A stretch of 64,000 nucleotides of DNA from Hydrogenovibrio sp. 3SP14C1 (GTDB lineage Bacteria > Pseudomonadota > Gammaproteobacteria > Thiomicrospirales > Thiomicrospiraceae): the NCBI RefSeq assembly GCF_029625905.1, contig NZ_JARTLM010000004.1, forward strand, positions 151,713 to 215,712, read 5' to 3'. The translations under genes and the position numbers were made by a program. Shown here piece by piece: positions 44,907 to 52,956 of this stretch. Below the pieces are notes generated by a model. The model saw only the letters and a list, made by a program, of their open reading frames with translations. It was not told where the DNA came from and made no database searches. Every line of letters starts with the position of its first letter. The first letter of the stretch is position 1.

Positions 44907-46031
44907 TTGCCTTCCTTTCTTATTTCTGACCTTCAGCATTACATCGCTTCGGAAGCGTTAGTTCCCAATTCAATCACAATTGAACTGCCAGACTTTCGCA
45001 TCGAAATAAGTTCAAACTCCGCCTCTTTACTGGAAATATTAAAGACCTACTTCAACCCAGTTCTTTGTTCAAAGCCCAGCAGAACCGCCCCCTCTCTTAA
45101 AATAAAGGCCTATGAAAGCGACCAATTTATAGACCGAGGAATTCAATGGCAAGATTGGAAAAGAGAAGCGGGTAAAAGCGGACGTAAAGATAGCTTCATT
45201 GATATACAAGAAGCCAATGAAACCCAACGTTTGATTTATAAAGTGAAAACCGGAGTATTATTTTGGCAAAAAGAAGATACTCCCACCGCTGTCGGTCCTG
45301 TTGAAGAAAACCCCAACCAAATCATCAATTTCATTTTAACGCAGTATTTAAACGAAAACCTCAGGCAAGGCTGGTTACTTGGACATGCGGCGGGGCTGGA
45401 AATTAATCATAAAGGAATCGCGATTGCAGGCTTATCAGGCGGTGGAAAATCCACATTAATGCTGCATTTACTGGAGTATGGCGAACACTTTATCAGCAAT
45501 GACCGACTGCTGTTAAATGCGCAAAAAACGACCAGGCCTGGGCATTTTAGGATGCGAGGCATTCCTAAACAACCGAGAATCAATCCCGGAACCATCGTGC
45601 ACAATAAGCGTCTACATTCGTTGATCTCTGCAGAGCGCCGGCAAGAACTGCTGGCGATGCCAACAGAAACCCTAAGACAACTAGAAGAAAAATATGACGC
45701 CGACGTCAATAAGATTTATCACTCGGCTTGCTTCAAAGCAGAAGCTGCGTTGGATGCTTTTGTGATCCTCAATTGGCAACCAGACAGCCAACAAAGCACA
45801 CAATTGAGGCACACCTCTTTAAATCAGTCTCCAGAACTTCTGGAAGCCATTCTCAAAAGTCCAGGACCTTTTTATTCCGATGAAAAAAGAGTGTTTTTAG
45901 CCAACCAAACCCAACCAGATCCTGCCGACTACCTAGAATTATTGGGAGAGATTCCTTGTTTTGAACTCACGGGTAAAATTGATTTTAAAAAAGCATCCGA
46001 CTTGGTTCGAAAAGCCATTCAGACATTATAA
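44907..46031 (+). CDS. HprK-related kinase (type B)
   Basis: A 374-residue protein with an HPr-kinase-like P-loop, AGLSGGGKSTLML at about 174-186, followed by EHFISNDRLLL, which resembles the HprK core. The first 150 residues are specific to this family. A TTG start is supported by AAGGAG 5 bases upstream. HprK proper phosphorylates a Ser on HPr; no HPr is encoded here, so the target is probably another protein, perhaps the small amphi-Trp protein. The CCAGGCCTGG copy at 45532-45541 lies in the gene. Confidence 0.75.
   Translation: MPSFLISDLQHYIASEALVPNSITIELPDFRIEISSNSASLLEILKTYFNPVLCSKPSRTAPSLKIKAYESDQFIDRGIQWQDWKREAGKSGRKDSFIDIQEANETQRLIYKVKTGVLFWQKEDTPTAVGPVEENPNQIINFILTQYLNENLRQGWLLGHAAGLEINHKGIAIAGLSGGGKSTLMLHLLEYGEHFISNDRLLLNAQKTTRPGHFRMRGIPKQPRINPGTIVHNKRLHSLISAERRQELLAMPTETLRQLEEKYDADVNKIYHSACFKAEAALDAFVILNWQPDSQQSTQLRHTSLNQSPELLEAILKSPGPFYSDEKRVFLANQTQPDPADYLELLGEIPCFELTGKIDFKKASDLVRKAIQTL
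45532..45541. repeat. CCAGGCCTGG palindrome, copy 9
   Basis: Within the HprK-related kinase gene, flanked by AAAAAACGA and GCATTTTAG; encodes Thr-Thr-Arg-Pro-Gly-His. Confidence 0.85.
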
Positions 46032-46034
46032 GCG

Positions 46035-46796
46035 TCAGCCAAATGTGACCGACTGAAAGAAATGCTTTTGTGCACTGGCCAGTTGTTTAAATGATTGACC
46101 AACAACTGCAACCACCCCACCATTAACCGGAATCATTTGCCCCTCCAGGCCACTTTTTCGAAATGCTTGCATCGACTGTATTCGCTTGCCAGGTAAAACG
46201 ATAATAGTGACAGGGCCTTCGATTTCTTGCAGCACTAAATGAAGGCCCTTTTGTCCATCTACCTCGCATTCACCAGCATAACTCATAAATTCCACTGGCT
46301 TATTTAAAATCACCCCCACTTTTGAAAATATGTCTTCAAGTTCCGTTTCTTGCAAGTTTTGAGCGTGTTTTTGCATAATTTCTGGCGCATCTTTAGCATG
46401 CTCAAAAATATGTTCAATGATTGCAGCTTCCATCTGCTGTGCTTGGCCGGACAGTTGAACTGACGTCGCAGCTTTATCATTGTCTAAAGGTGCTACCCAA
46501 AGATTGAAAATAAAAACCACCCCTACAAAAGAAGCTGCAAAAAGGGATAAGTTTTTCAGCCAATGTCGGTCATTAGCCGCGGACAATTCGAAAGAGTTTT
46601 TCAGTAAAATTCGGTCATGAAGCCCTTCTGGCACCTCAACAGACAATGCCCTTGAAAGTTGATCATCAAACACACGAGCCGCCTTCACCCATTCCATTTT
46701 TTCGGGGTGCTCTTTTAAAAATGCCAGCATGTCAGCATCTAGTTGCTTAGGATTCTGCTGAACCTTTTGTTGAAACTCAAACTCATTCATTTTCAT
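46035..46796 (-). CDS. DUF3379-type membrane anti-sigma factor
   Basis: A 253-residue protein with one membrane helix (about residues 80-100, LSLFAASFVGVVFIFNLWVAP). The N-terminal part ends in LDADMLAFLKEHPEKMEWV, like DUF3379 proteins, and the C-terminal half is a periplasmic domain. It probably binds and holds the adjacent sigma factor at the membrane. Three bases separate its stop from the HprK-related kinase gene on the opposite strand. Confidence 0.68.
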   Translation of the reverse strand: MKMNEFEFQQKVQQNPKQLDADMLAFLKEHPEKMEWVKAARVFDDQLSRALSVEVPEGLHDRILLKNSFELSAANDRHWLKNLSLFAASFVGVVFIFNLWVAPLDNDKAATSVQLSGQAQQMEAAIIEHIFEHAKDAPEIMQKHAQNLQETELEDIFSKVGVILNKPVEFMSYAGECEVDGQKGLHLVLQEIEGPVTIIVLPGKRIQSMQAFRKSGLEGQMIPVNGGVVAVVGQSFKQLASAQKHFFQSVTFG

Positions 46797-46797
46797 G

Positions 46798-47310
46798 TCA
46801 CCCTGTCAAACTTTTTGCTGACTTAGCTTGTGTCAGAATTTTTTTCAGTTGCTGCCGAGCTCTGAACAAACGTGTATTCACTGTCGCCAATTTCAACCCT
46901 AACTGCTCAGCGATTTCTTCCCCACTAAAGCCCCATTGCACTTGCAACATTAAAGGTTCTTTAAACTGAGGATCCAATGATAAAATTGCTTGATACAGTA
47001 ACTGCTTTTCCAATTTTTCATCCGGTTCATACCGAACATCATCCGCCATCAGTTCTGCTTCTATTTCCACCAGGTCTGGCTGGTATTTTTCAAACCGCCT
47101 CGCATTTTCACGCCTTAAAATAGTAATCAGCCAAGCTTTTGCAGCCTTTTCATCTTTTAACTTATCAATTGACTTCCATGCGCGAGAAAACGTTTCCTGA
47201 ACCAAATCTTCTGCAATATCGCGGTCTTTTGAAAGCCAGAAGGCATAACGAAACAAATCACTCGCATACGCTTTGACCAATTGTTCGAAAAAGGGGGTTG
47301 AAGGGCTCAT
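46798..47310 (-). CDS. ECF (RpoE-type) RNA polymerase sigma factor
   Basis: About 170 residues. Region 2 reads DLFRYAFWLSKDRDIAEDLVQETFSRAWKSI and region 4 reads LDPQFKEPLMLQVQWGFSGEEIAEQLGLKLATVNTRLFRARQQL. The ATG at 47310 has GGATG upstream; earlier in-frame ATG or TTG codons are possible. One base separates it from the anti-sigma gene, an arrangement that makes equal amounts of both. Target promoters are unknown. Confidence 0.88.
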   Translation of the reverse strand: MSPSTPFFEQLVKAYASDLFRYAFWLSKDRDIAEDLVQETFSRAWKSIDKLKDEKAAKAWLITILRRENARRFEKYQPDLVEIEAELMADDVRYEPDEKLEKQLLYQAILSLDPQFKEPLMLQVQWGFSGEEIAEQLGLKLATVNTRLFRARQQLKKILTQAKSAKSLTG

Positions 47311-47384
47311 GCTATTCACATCCATATGTCTAACTGAAAAGACCGTGCTGCTGCCATTTTCTTTCAAATTAATTTAGTTAAATG

Positions 47385-48227
47385 CTAACTGGCTCTTTTT
47401 TTATTCCAAGGAAGTTCAATCCCCCTATCCAAAGTCAGCTGGTGTACGACCGAGGCATTGAAGATAATGACAAACCACAAAAGATACAGCCAAAACAAGA
47501 ATAATGGAATCACCGCAAAAGCACCATAAACAACACTGACTGTCGGAAACCAAACAACATATAAACCAAATAAAAACTTAAGCAATTCCAATTCTAATGA
47601 CGCTAACAAAGCGCCTATAAATGCATGCAACACCTTAACGGAATGAATCGGCACAAAGTGGTAAATAAAAGCAAATCCTAGAATATTAATAAGGATGGGT
47701 GCCTTGGTTAAAAACCAAGTTTCTTCTTGTAACATCGGAAACATAGGGACTGCGACTAATATAGAACTTAACACCAGGCTGATCCCCAATAAAACAGGAC
47801 CAATAATACTGACGCCTAAGTAGCGCAGCAAACTTATCCACCATCTTCGTTGTAAGTGTTTACTCCACATTAAGTTGATTTTTTTATCCACAGTCCATAG
47901 CAGGATCAATGCAATAATTAGCATCATCATAATCCCGATTCCCTGAAGTTCACTGGCTTTTTCAGAGAACTGCCGTAGATAAAACTCAACTTTCGGTGTC
48001 GACTCTGGCAGAAAATAGTGCATGATTTTATCGATGGCATCGGTTTGAATCGAGTCAAAGCTGGAAGACATCGAAAAAACACTGAAAATAACCGTTAAAA
48101 AAGGAACCAGTCCCACTAGTGAAGCATAAGCGAGTACGGTAACAGCATCCATCCCTTCCTTCTGGATGAAATTTTGGCTGGACTGAATCCAAAATTGTGA
48201 CTTATAAATCCGGTTTTCAATTTTCAT
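47385..48227 (-). CDS. yihY: YihY/BrkB-family membrane protein
   Basis: A 280-residue protein with about six hydrophobic helices (VLAYASLVGLVPFLTVIFSVF, LIIALILLWTVDKKINLMW and ILVAVPMFPML among them) and the family SALVPFLTV-type pattern. YihY/BrkB proteins were once called ribonuclease BN in error and have an uncertain role, possibly in envelope maintenance. Upstream of the ECF sigma gene on the same strand. Confidence 0.8.
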   Translation of the reverse strand: MKIENRIYKSQFWIQSSQNFIQKEGMDAVTVLAYASLVGLVPFLTVIFSVFSMSSSFDSIQTDAIDKIMHYFLPESTPKVEFYLRQFSEKASELQGIGIMMMLIIALILLWTVDKKINLMWSKHLQRRWWISLLRYLGVSIIGPVLLGISLVLSSILVAVPMFPMLQEETWFLTKAPILINILGFAFIYHFVPIHSVKVLHAFIGALLASLELELLKFLFGLYVVWFPTVSVVYGAFAVIPLFLFWLYLLWFVIIFNASVVHQLTLDRGIELPWNKKRAS

Positions 48228-48351
48228 GTAAAAACGCCTTTGATGAGTTTATATAGTACATAAAAATCTCAGCTTTCAGCTCAATAAAACTACATACCAT
48301 CATTAATTTTTTTAAATTGCTTCGCTCAATTGATTCTATCAAAATAGCTTT

Positions 48352-50718
48352 ATGCATAAGAATTCAAATACATTCATTAATTATCTGGTCATCGGCTATT
48401 CCTTTGTCATTATCTTAGTGACGATTTCGGCGAGTATTTTTTTTAACTATGAACAAAAGATCTCTCAAGCCTTTCAAACCTACTCTGAAAACAACGCTTT
48501 TCAAAATAATATTGATGCACTTTTCAATTCAGCCACCCAGCGCAGCATCTTGATGGTGCGGATGATCAATACCGAAGACATTTTTGAAATTGATGATTTG
48601 CATTTACAAATGTTTGGCTATGAGCAAAATGTCATTCAAAACTTAATTGCATTAAGAAAAAACACCACTCGTGAAGATCAAAAAGCGTTACTCGCTGAAG
48701 CAGGGCAAGTAATGACTAAAAACCGTACCTTCCAAGAAAGTGTCTACAGTCTTTTGATGGAAAACAAAAAGCAAGAAGCGCTGAACCAACTCGTCGATGT
48801 CACGCTCCCCCTTCAAAAGCAAGTTATCAGTATCCTAAACCAGCTTAAAAAAGGCTATGAAGCAGAAATACAGCGTTCGCAAAAACGATTTGCGTATCTC
48901 ATCTCAGAAATGCGCACCCTGATCTTATTGGTCGCCATTCCTATTTTATTGAGTATCTTTGTCATTGCGATGTTAAGTATTCGTCGCTTGAAACGCTTTG
49001 CGAACACTCAACAAGGATTATTAGACAACTTAGAAGATCGGGTCAATAAACGGACACATGAATTATTGCTGGATCGCAATTTAATGCAAAATCTAAACGA
49101 AGCCATTGGTGTTTTTGATGAAAATGACCAACTGCACATCAGCAATAAAAAACTGACCGAATTACGGCTCTCGAACAATCTGGACAACTCTCATTCCGTT
49201 TGGGAATTATTATCCAAGGCCTTTCTTGACCTAGATATTCTAGACATACAGCAACAACTTGCCACCCAAGGAGCATGGCGTGGTGAGGCTGCGTTGACCA
49301 ACCACACTCAACAATACCTCATTATTGATATCGCCAAGGTACAAGACAGTAGCTTACCGAGTATTTATTATTCCATTATCTTAACGGATATCACCGAATT
49401 AAAAGGCATTCAAAAGCAGCTAGAATTCACGGCCAATTATGATGTGGTCACACAGCTACCGAACCGCTATTCTTTTAATTATGAAATTTATAATTTAATC
49501 CAGAAATCACCGAGTGATCCTTTCCACCTCTTTTATCTCGATCTCAATGACTTTAAATGGGTCAATGATCATTTAGGGCATGCTGCCGGAGATGAATTTC
49601 TATGGGAAGCTGGAGTAGCCTTCAAACAAGTACTACCACCCGGCCATTTCATTTCCCGTCTTGGAGGAGATGAGTTCGCGATCATTATCCAACAACCGAT
49701 GCAACCGATTGAACTGACGCAACTGGCCAATCAGTTATTGTTAAAGTTAAGAAAAGTGAACCAAAAACAAAAGACAGGACATGAAGTAGGGTGTAGTATC
49801 GGAATTTCTTCCTACCCAGAACATGGCAACACCGCTGAAACCTTACTCAAGCATGCAGATTATGCAATGTACTGCGCCAAAAAAGAAGGTGACTCGCCTT
49901 ATTACTTGTTTTCACATGAGATGAATGAACAGTTACTCTATCTGCATGAAATCGAAGAGAGTCTTCATATCGCAGTACGCGAAAAACAATTTCAAGTACA
50001 TTACCAACCGCAATATAGTTTGCATACGTTAGAGCTGGTAGGGGCAGAAGCGTTAGTACGCTGGCCAAGAAAAAACCGGATGGTTCCCCCGGGAGAATTT
50101 ATTCCGCTGGCAGAAAAATTCGGTTTGATCAATCAAATCGGTGAATTTGTATTTGAAACAGCCGTCAAACAAATCAATCAATGGGGTAAGTGTAAAATTG
50201 CTCTGCCACGGGTCGCCATTAACACCTCGTCCACCCAATTATTAACTGGAAACTTCGGTGCCTTTGTCGAACAAACCATTGCCGAAAATCAGCTGTCCGC
50301 TGACCGCATCGACATTGAAGTCACCGAATCAGTTATGATGAAAAATATTGAACATAATGGTGCGGACGCAAATGACACAAGCTGTTTAAGCATTTTGCAG
50401 GAAAAAGGACTGGAAATCTCTATTGATGACTTTGGAACGGGTTACTCTTCTTTGTCTTACATTAAGCATTTGAATGTGGACCGTATCAAAATTGACAAAA
50501 GTTTCATCGACGATATCGAGTTCAAATCCGAAGCTCGCTCTATCGTCAAAGCTATTATTAATATGGGTCATAGTTTGGGATTAAAAGTGCTGGCTGAAGG
50601 AATAGAAACACCGAACCAGCTGGATATTTTGAAATCGCTTAACTGTGATGAAGGACAAGGGTTTTTATTCAGTAAGCCTTTAGAGGCTGAAAAATTTGAA
50701 ATGAAGTGCTTATCGTAA
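48352..50718 (+). CDS. Membrane-bound GGDEF-EAL cyclic-di-GMP protein
   Basis: A 788-residue protein: N-terminal membrane helix (about 10-32), a periplasmic four-helix sensor part, a second membrane helix (about 182-205), a PAS-like segment (240-355), a GGDEF domain with intact RLGGDEFAI near 440 and an EAL domain with intact GAEALVRW near 565 and DDFGTGYSSLSYIKHL near 695. Both domains keep catalytic motifs, so it may synthesise or degrade cyclic-di-GMP. It may control the Flp pilus or biofilm, but nothing here shows that. A TTGAT-N3-ATCAA dyad precedes the start; its spacing does not match FNR. Confidence 0.92.
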   Translation: MHKNSNTFINYLVIGYSFVIILVTISASIFFNYEQKISQAFQTYSENNAFQNNIDALFNSATQRSILMVRMINTEDIFEIDDLHLQMFGYEQNVIQNLIALRKNTTREDQKALLAEAGQVMTKNRTFQESVYSLLMENKKQEALNQLVDVTLPLQKQVISILNQLKKGYEAEIQRSQKRFAYLISEMRTLILLVAIPILLSIFVIAMLSIRRLKRFANTQQGLLDNLEDRVNKRTHELLLDRNLMQNLNEAIGVFDENDQLHISNKKLTELRLSNNLDNSHSVWELLSKAFLDLDILDIQQQLATQGAWRGEAALTNHTQQYLIIDIAKVQDSSLPSIYYSIILTDITELKGIQKQLEFTANYDVVTQLPNRYSFNYEIYNLIQKSPSDPFHLFYLDLNDFKWVNDHLGHAAGDEFLWEAGVAFKQVLPPGHFISRLGGDEFAIIIQQPMQPIELTQLANQLLLKLRKVNQKQKTGHEVGCSIGISSYPEHGNTAETLLKHADYAMYCAKKEGDSPYYLFSHEMNEQLLYLHEIEESLHIAVREKQFQVHYQPQYSLHTLELVGAEALVRWPRKNRMVPPGEFIPLAEKFGLINQIGEFVFETAVKQINQWGKCKIALPRVAINTSSTQLLTGNFGAFVEQTIAENQLSADRIDIEVTESVMMKNIEHNGADANDTSCLSILQEKGLEISIDDFGTGYSSLSYIKHLNVDRIKIDKSFIDDIEFKSEARSIVKAIINMGHSLGLKVLAEGIETPNQLDILKSLNCDEGQGFLFSKPLEAEKFEMKCLS

Positions 50719-50731
50719 CCATTTTTATGAA

Positions 50732-51538
50732 TCAAGAAATAGGACGAACCAAGTGCATATCAATCAAATCTTCTAGAATTGATACCGCAAATCCTTCGAT
50801 CTTATCTTTTTCCAACCCGAGATCCTTGCAAAGACGGTGTAATAAAGCTCTAACAGTCGCCTGCTCAGAATTTTCAGTCATTGCTTGAACCAATTCATAC
50901 AGTACAGGAGATAACTCGATAAACTGAACTTGATCCTCTTCATCACGAAAAGCTAACAGCGTTGTAATACAGTCAGGTTTTGTATCAACAACCTGATCAA
51001 CCATTATTTTATGGACTGGCCACTCGTACGCTAACGGGGCAGCAACGGGAGAGACTTCGTAAGCGCTATCTAAGTCAGGCTCAACATCTAACGGATTCAA
51101 AAACCCTTCTTGTTCCTCAATCGATAAAGCAAGCTCAACCCATTCATAATGCGCCAGTTCTAGCATATAGTCGGGATCACCGGGTTTTGATTCAAATTCA
51201 TTTTGTAAAAATAAAATAAATTCCTGCCCCAACTCATGAAACAAAGGGCTTTTAGCACGGTGTTTTATCAAATACTCACGAATAATTTCTTGCCAACGTG
51301 TGTCGCCGACAATGGCTTTTAAAATCGGAAACAAGTTTGAAAAAAAATCATACAAATTATTAAAAAATAAAGACTCATACGCCTTTAAACGCTTTGAATC
51401 GACTTCTTGAGCAATTTCAGCCAGGCCTGGCTGGTTTTCAATGCTGTAGGGAGAGTCTTCCGGATTGCGAATATGGTTTGAAAACAAATACTGCAAACGT
51501 TGAAATTTAGGTAAGGTTTCAAAATTATCAGGCTTCAT
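50732..51538 (-). CDS. hvfC: HvfC-like partner protein (DUF2063) of the copper RiPP cassette
   Basis: A 268-residue protein: the N-terminal DUF2063 part (FQRLQYLFSNHIRNPE...RLKAYESLFFNNLYDFFSNLFPILKAIVGDTRW) and a C-terminal winged-helix-like part. HvfC-type proteins act with the DUF692 enzyme and are thought to bring in the precursor peptide. It overlaps the DUF692 gene by 11 bases, so the two are co-translated. A CCAGGCCTGG copy lies at 51421-51430 within the gene. Confidence 0.85.
   Translation of the reverse strand: MKPDNFETLPKFQRLQYLFSNHIRNPEDSPYSIENQPGLAEIAQEVDSKRLKAYESLFFNNLYDFFSNLFPILKAIVGDTRWQEIIREYLIKHRAKSPLFHELGQEFILFLQNEFESKPGDPDYMLELAHYEWVELALSIEEQEGFLNPLDVEPDLDSAYEVSPVAAPLAYEWPVHKIMVDQVVDTKPDCITTLLAFRDEEDQVQFIELSPVLYELVQAMTENSEQATVRALLHRLCKDLGLEKDKIEGFAVSILEDLIDMHLVRPIS
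51421..51430. repeat. CCAGGCCTGG palindrome, copy 10
   Basis: Within hvfC, in the context TTTCAG-core-CTGGTTTTC; encodes Gln-Pro-Gly-Leu on the minus strand. Confidence 0.85.
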
Positions 51539-52373
51539 TATTTATTTTCCATTGGTTTTGAGCTTCTCGAATCTGGTTAACTTCTAACATTAATTCTTGC
51601 ATAGGTGGAATGTTAAAATCTCTTTCCAACAAGGTGGGGTGAAGCCCATGATATGCGTAGGTTTCATCCAGTAACGCCCACACCTGTGGTTTAACATCCT
51701 GACCATGCGTGTCAATCTTTAGATCATCCGCTTCATCAAAATGCCCAGCCATGTGGCAGTACATAATACGTTCGGTAGGCATGCTTTTCATAAATTCAGT
51801 TGCATCATACTGGTGGTTGATACTATTCACAAATGTATTATTCACATCAAACAAAATACCACAATCTGCTTCTGCTACCACCGCATTAATAAACTCAGCT
51901 TCAGTCAATTCATTCGAAGGCATTGCATAAAATGAAACATTTTCAACCCCAATGGGTTGTTCCAAGATATCTTGCACGCGTCTGATACGGTCAGCCACAT
52001 AATGCACCGCCTCTTCCGTAAAAGGAATCGGCATTAAATCATACAAATGACCCATATCACCACAATAACTTAAATGCTCGGTATACACCCGCACGTCATG
52101 CAGTTTGAAAAAGTCTTTCAAATCTTTGATGTACGCTTCATCCAGACGGTTTGGCCCCCCCAGATCAAGCGAAAGCCCGTGACACGCAAAAGGATATCGC
52201 TCTGAAAGCGTTCTTAATGCACGCCCCTGACGACCGCCAAAACGGAGCCAGTTTTCAGGCGCAATTTCCAAAAAATCAATATCAAGTTCTGGTCGATTCA
52301 ATAATTCATCAAAAAAATCACGCCTTAAGCCTAAGCCGACGCCTTCGACTTGATTCGAAAACTTTGATTCCAT
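51528..52373 (-). CDS. hvfB: HvfB-like multinuclear iron oxidase (DUF692/MNIO)
   Basis: A 281-residue TIM-barrel enzyme of the DUF692 (MbnB/UPF0276) family. Likely metal ligands are visible: CHGLSLDLGG, TEHLSYCG, VENVSFY, GILFDVNNT, YCHMAGHFD, DTHGQDV and LERDFN. Family members use a multi-iron centre to oxidise cysteine side chains of a precursor peptide to oxazolone/thioamide or thiooxazole groups that bind copper. ATG 52373 has AAGGA upstream; a GTG one codon earlier is possible. It follows the precursor gene, with a terminator between them. Confidence 0.9.
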   Translation of the reverse strand: MESKFSNQVEGVGLGLRRDFFDELLNRPELDIDFLEIAPENWLRFGGRQGRALRTLSERYPFACHGLSLDLGGPNRLDEAYIKDLKDFFKLHDVRVYTEHLSYCGDMGHLYDLMPIPFTEEAVHYVADRIRRVQDILEQPIGVENVSFYAMPSNELTEAEFINAVVAEADCGILFDVNNTFVNSINHQYDATEFMKSMPTERIMYCHMAGHFDEADDLKIDTHGQDVKPQVWALLDETYAYHGLHPTLLERDFNIPPMQELMLEVNQIREAQNQWKINNEA

Positions 52374-52423
52374 CACTGTTGTCCTTTTGATTAATGATTA
52401 AGCGGGCAAATGTAATCATAAAT

Positions 52424-52449
52424 AAAAAAGCCGCAACAATCGCGGCTTT
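52424..52449 (-). terminator. Intra-operon terminator between precursor and modifying enzymes
   Basis: On the minus strand, stem AAAGCCGC / GCGGCTTT with a seven-base loop, followed by TTTATTT. It lies 38-63 bases after the hvfA stop codon and 51 before the hvfB start; it should reduce enzyme transcripts relative to the precursor if leaky. Confidence 0.75.
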
Positions 52450-52486
52450 GATTCAGATCATAAAGAAAATATTACTTAATCTAGGC

Positions 52487-52849
52487 TTAACTTCGCCCGC
52501 CGCATTTACCTTCTTCGGTTTTATCAGGTGTCATGTCCATTCCAGCACCACACTTACCTTCACCACATTTGCCTTCTTGGGTTTTGTCAGGTGTCATGTC
52601 CATTCCAGCACCACACTTACCTTCACCACACTTCCCTTCCTGTGGGATGTTTTTGCGCATGTCACCGCCACATTTTCCTTCACCGCACTTACCTTCACCA
52701 CATTTTCCTTCTACGGCAACTTGCTGGTAACCACCGTCCAGTTTTTTAAATCCAAACGGGTTTTCTGAGGCTAAGGCTGAGCCGGTTAGAGTGGCTGCCG
52801 TTGTTGCACTGGCTAACTTTAAAAAATCTCTTCTTGATTGCTTTGACAT
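52487..52849 (-). CDS. hvfA: HvfA/bufferin-type copper RiPP precursor with eight EGKCG motifs
   Basis: A 120-residue precursor. The N-terminus holds a twin-arginine (Tat) signal, SRRDFLKLA at 5-13 followed by a hydrophobic stretch ending at ALAS, so it is probably exported after folding or modification. The mature part contains eight EGKCG motifs in three runs (three, two, two) plus one at the end, separated by GDMRKNIPQ and two nearly identical AGMDMTPDKT spacers. In bufferin/HvfA peptides, the Cys of such motifs is oxidised by a DUF692 enzyme to make copper-binding groups. The GGAG ribosome binding site is good. A perfect FNR-type box lies about 46-59 bases upstream of the start. Confidence 0.85.
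   Translation of the reverse strand: MSKQSRRDFLKLASATTAATLTGSALASENPFGFKKLDGGYQQVAVEGKCGEGKCGEGKCGGDMRKNIPQEGKCGEGKCGAGMDMTPDKTQEGKCGEGKCGAGMDMTPDKTEEGKCGGRS
52524..52649 (-). repeat. Two 63-base tandem copies in hvfA
   Basis: The unit encodes two EGKCG motifs plus an AGMDMTPDKT spacer (21 codons) and begins again exactly 63 bases later. The first 45 bases or so are nearly identical at the nucleotide level, which points to a recent duplication; the number of units could vary between strains. Confidence 0.8.
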
Positions 52850-52894
52850 TGTGTTTCTCCATTAAATTAAAAACAACTGTATTTACTTCTTTTT

Positions 52895-52908
52895 TTGATA
52901 CAAATCAA
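52895..52908 (-). promoter_or_regulatory. FNR/Anr-type box upstream of hvfA
   Basis: TTGAT-ACAA-ATCAA matches the FNR consensus TTGAT-N4-ATCAA perfectly, extended symmetrically to TTTTGAT/ATCAAAA. Its centre is about 52 bases before the hvfA ATG, so it could sit near -41.5 of a short-leader promoter, the position for class II activation. Confidence 0.5.
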
Positions 52909-52956
52909 AAACTTGGTTTAAATTCCCTTATCTTATGAGACCCAGTTTATCGAACT

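Noticed and set aside
48330-48342. TTGAT-TCT-ATCAA before the GGDEF-EAL gene
   Set aside because: The spacing is three rather than four bases, so it does not fit FNR; left as a plain dyad.
52528-52768. Three long plus-strand reading frames with Pro/His/Cys repeats
   Set aside because: They are antisense images of the EGKCG repeat DNA in hvfA, which has a Tat signal, a ribosome binding site and partner genes on the minus strand.
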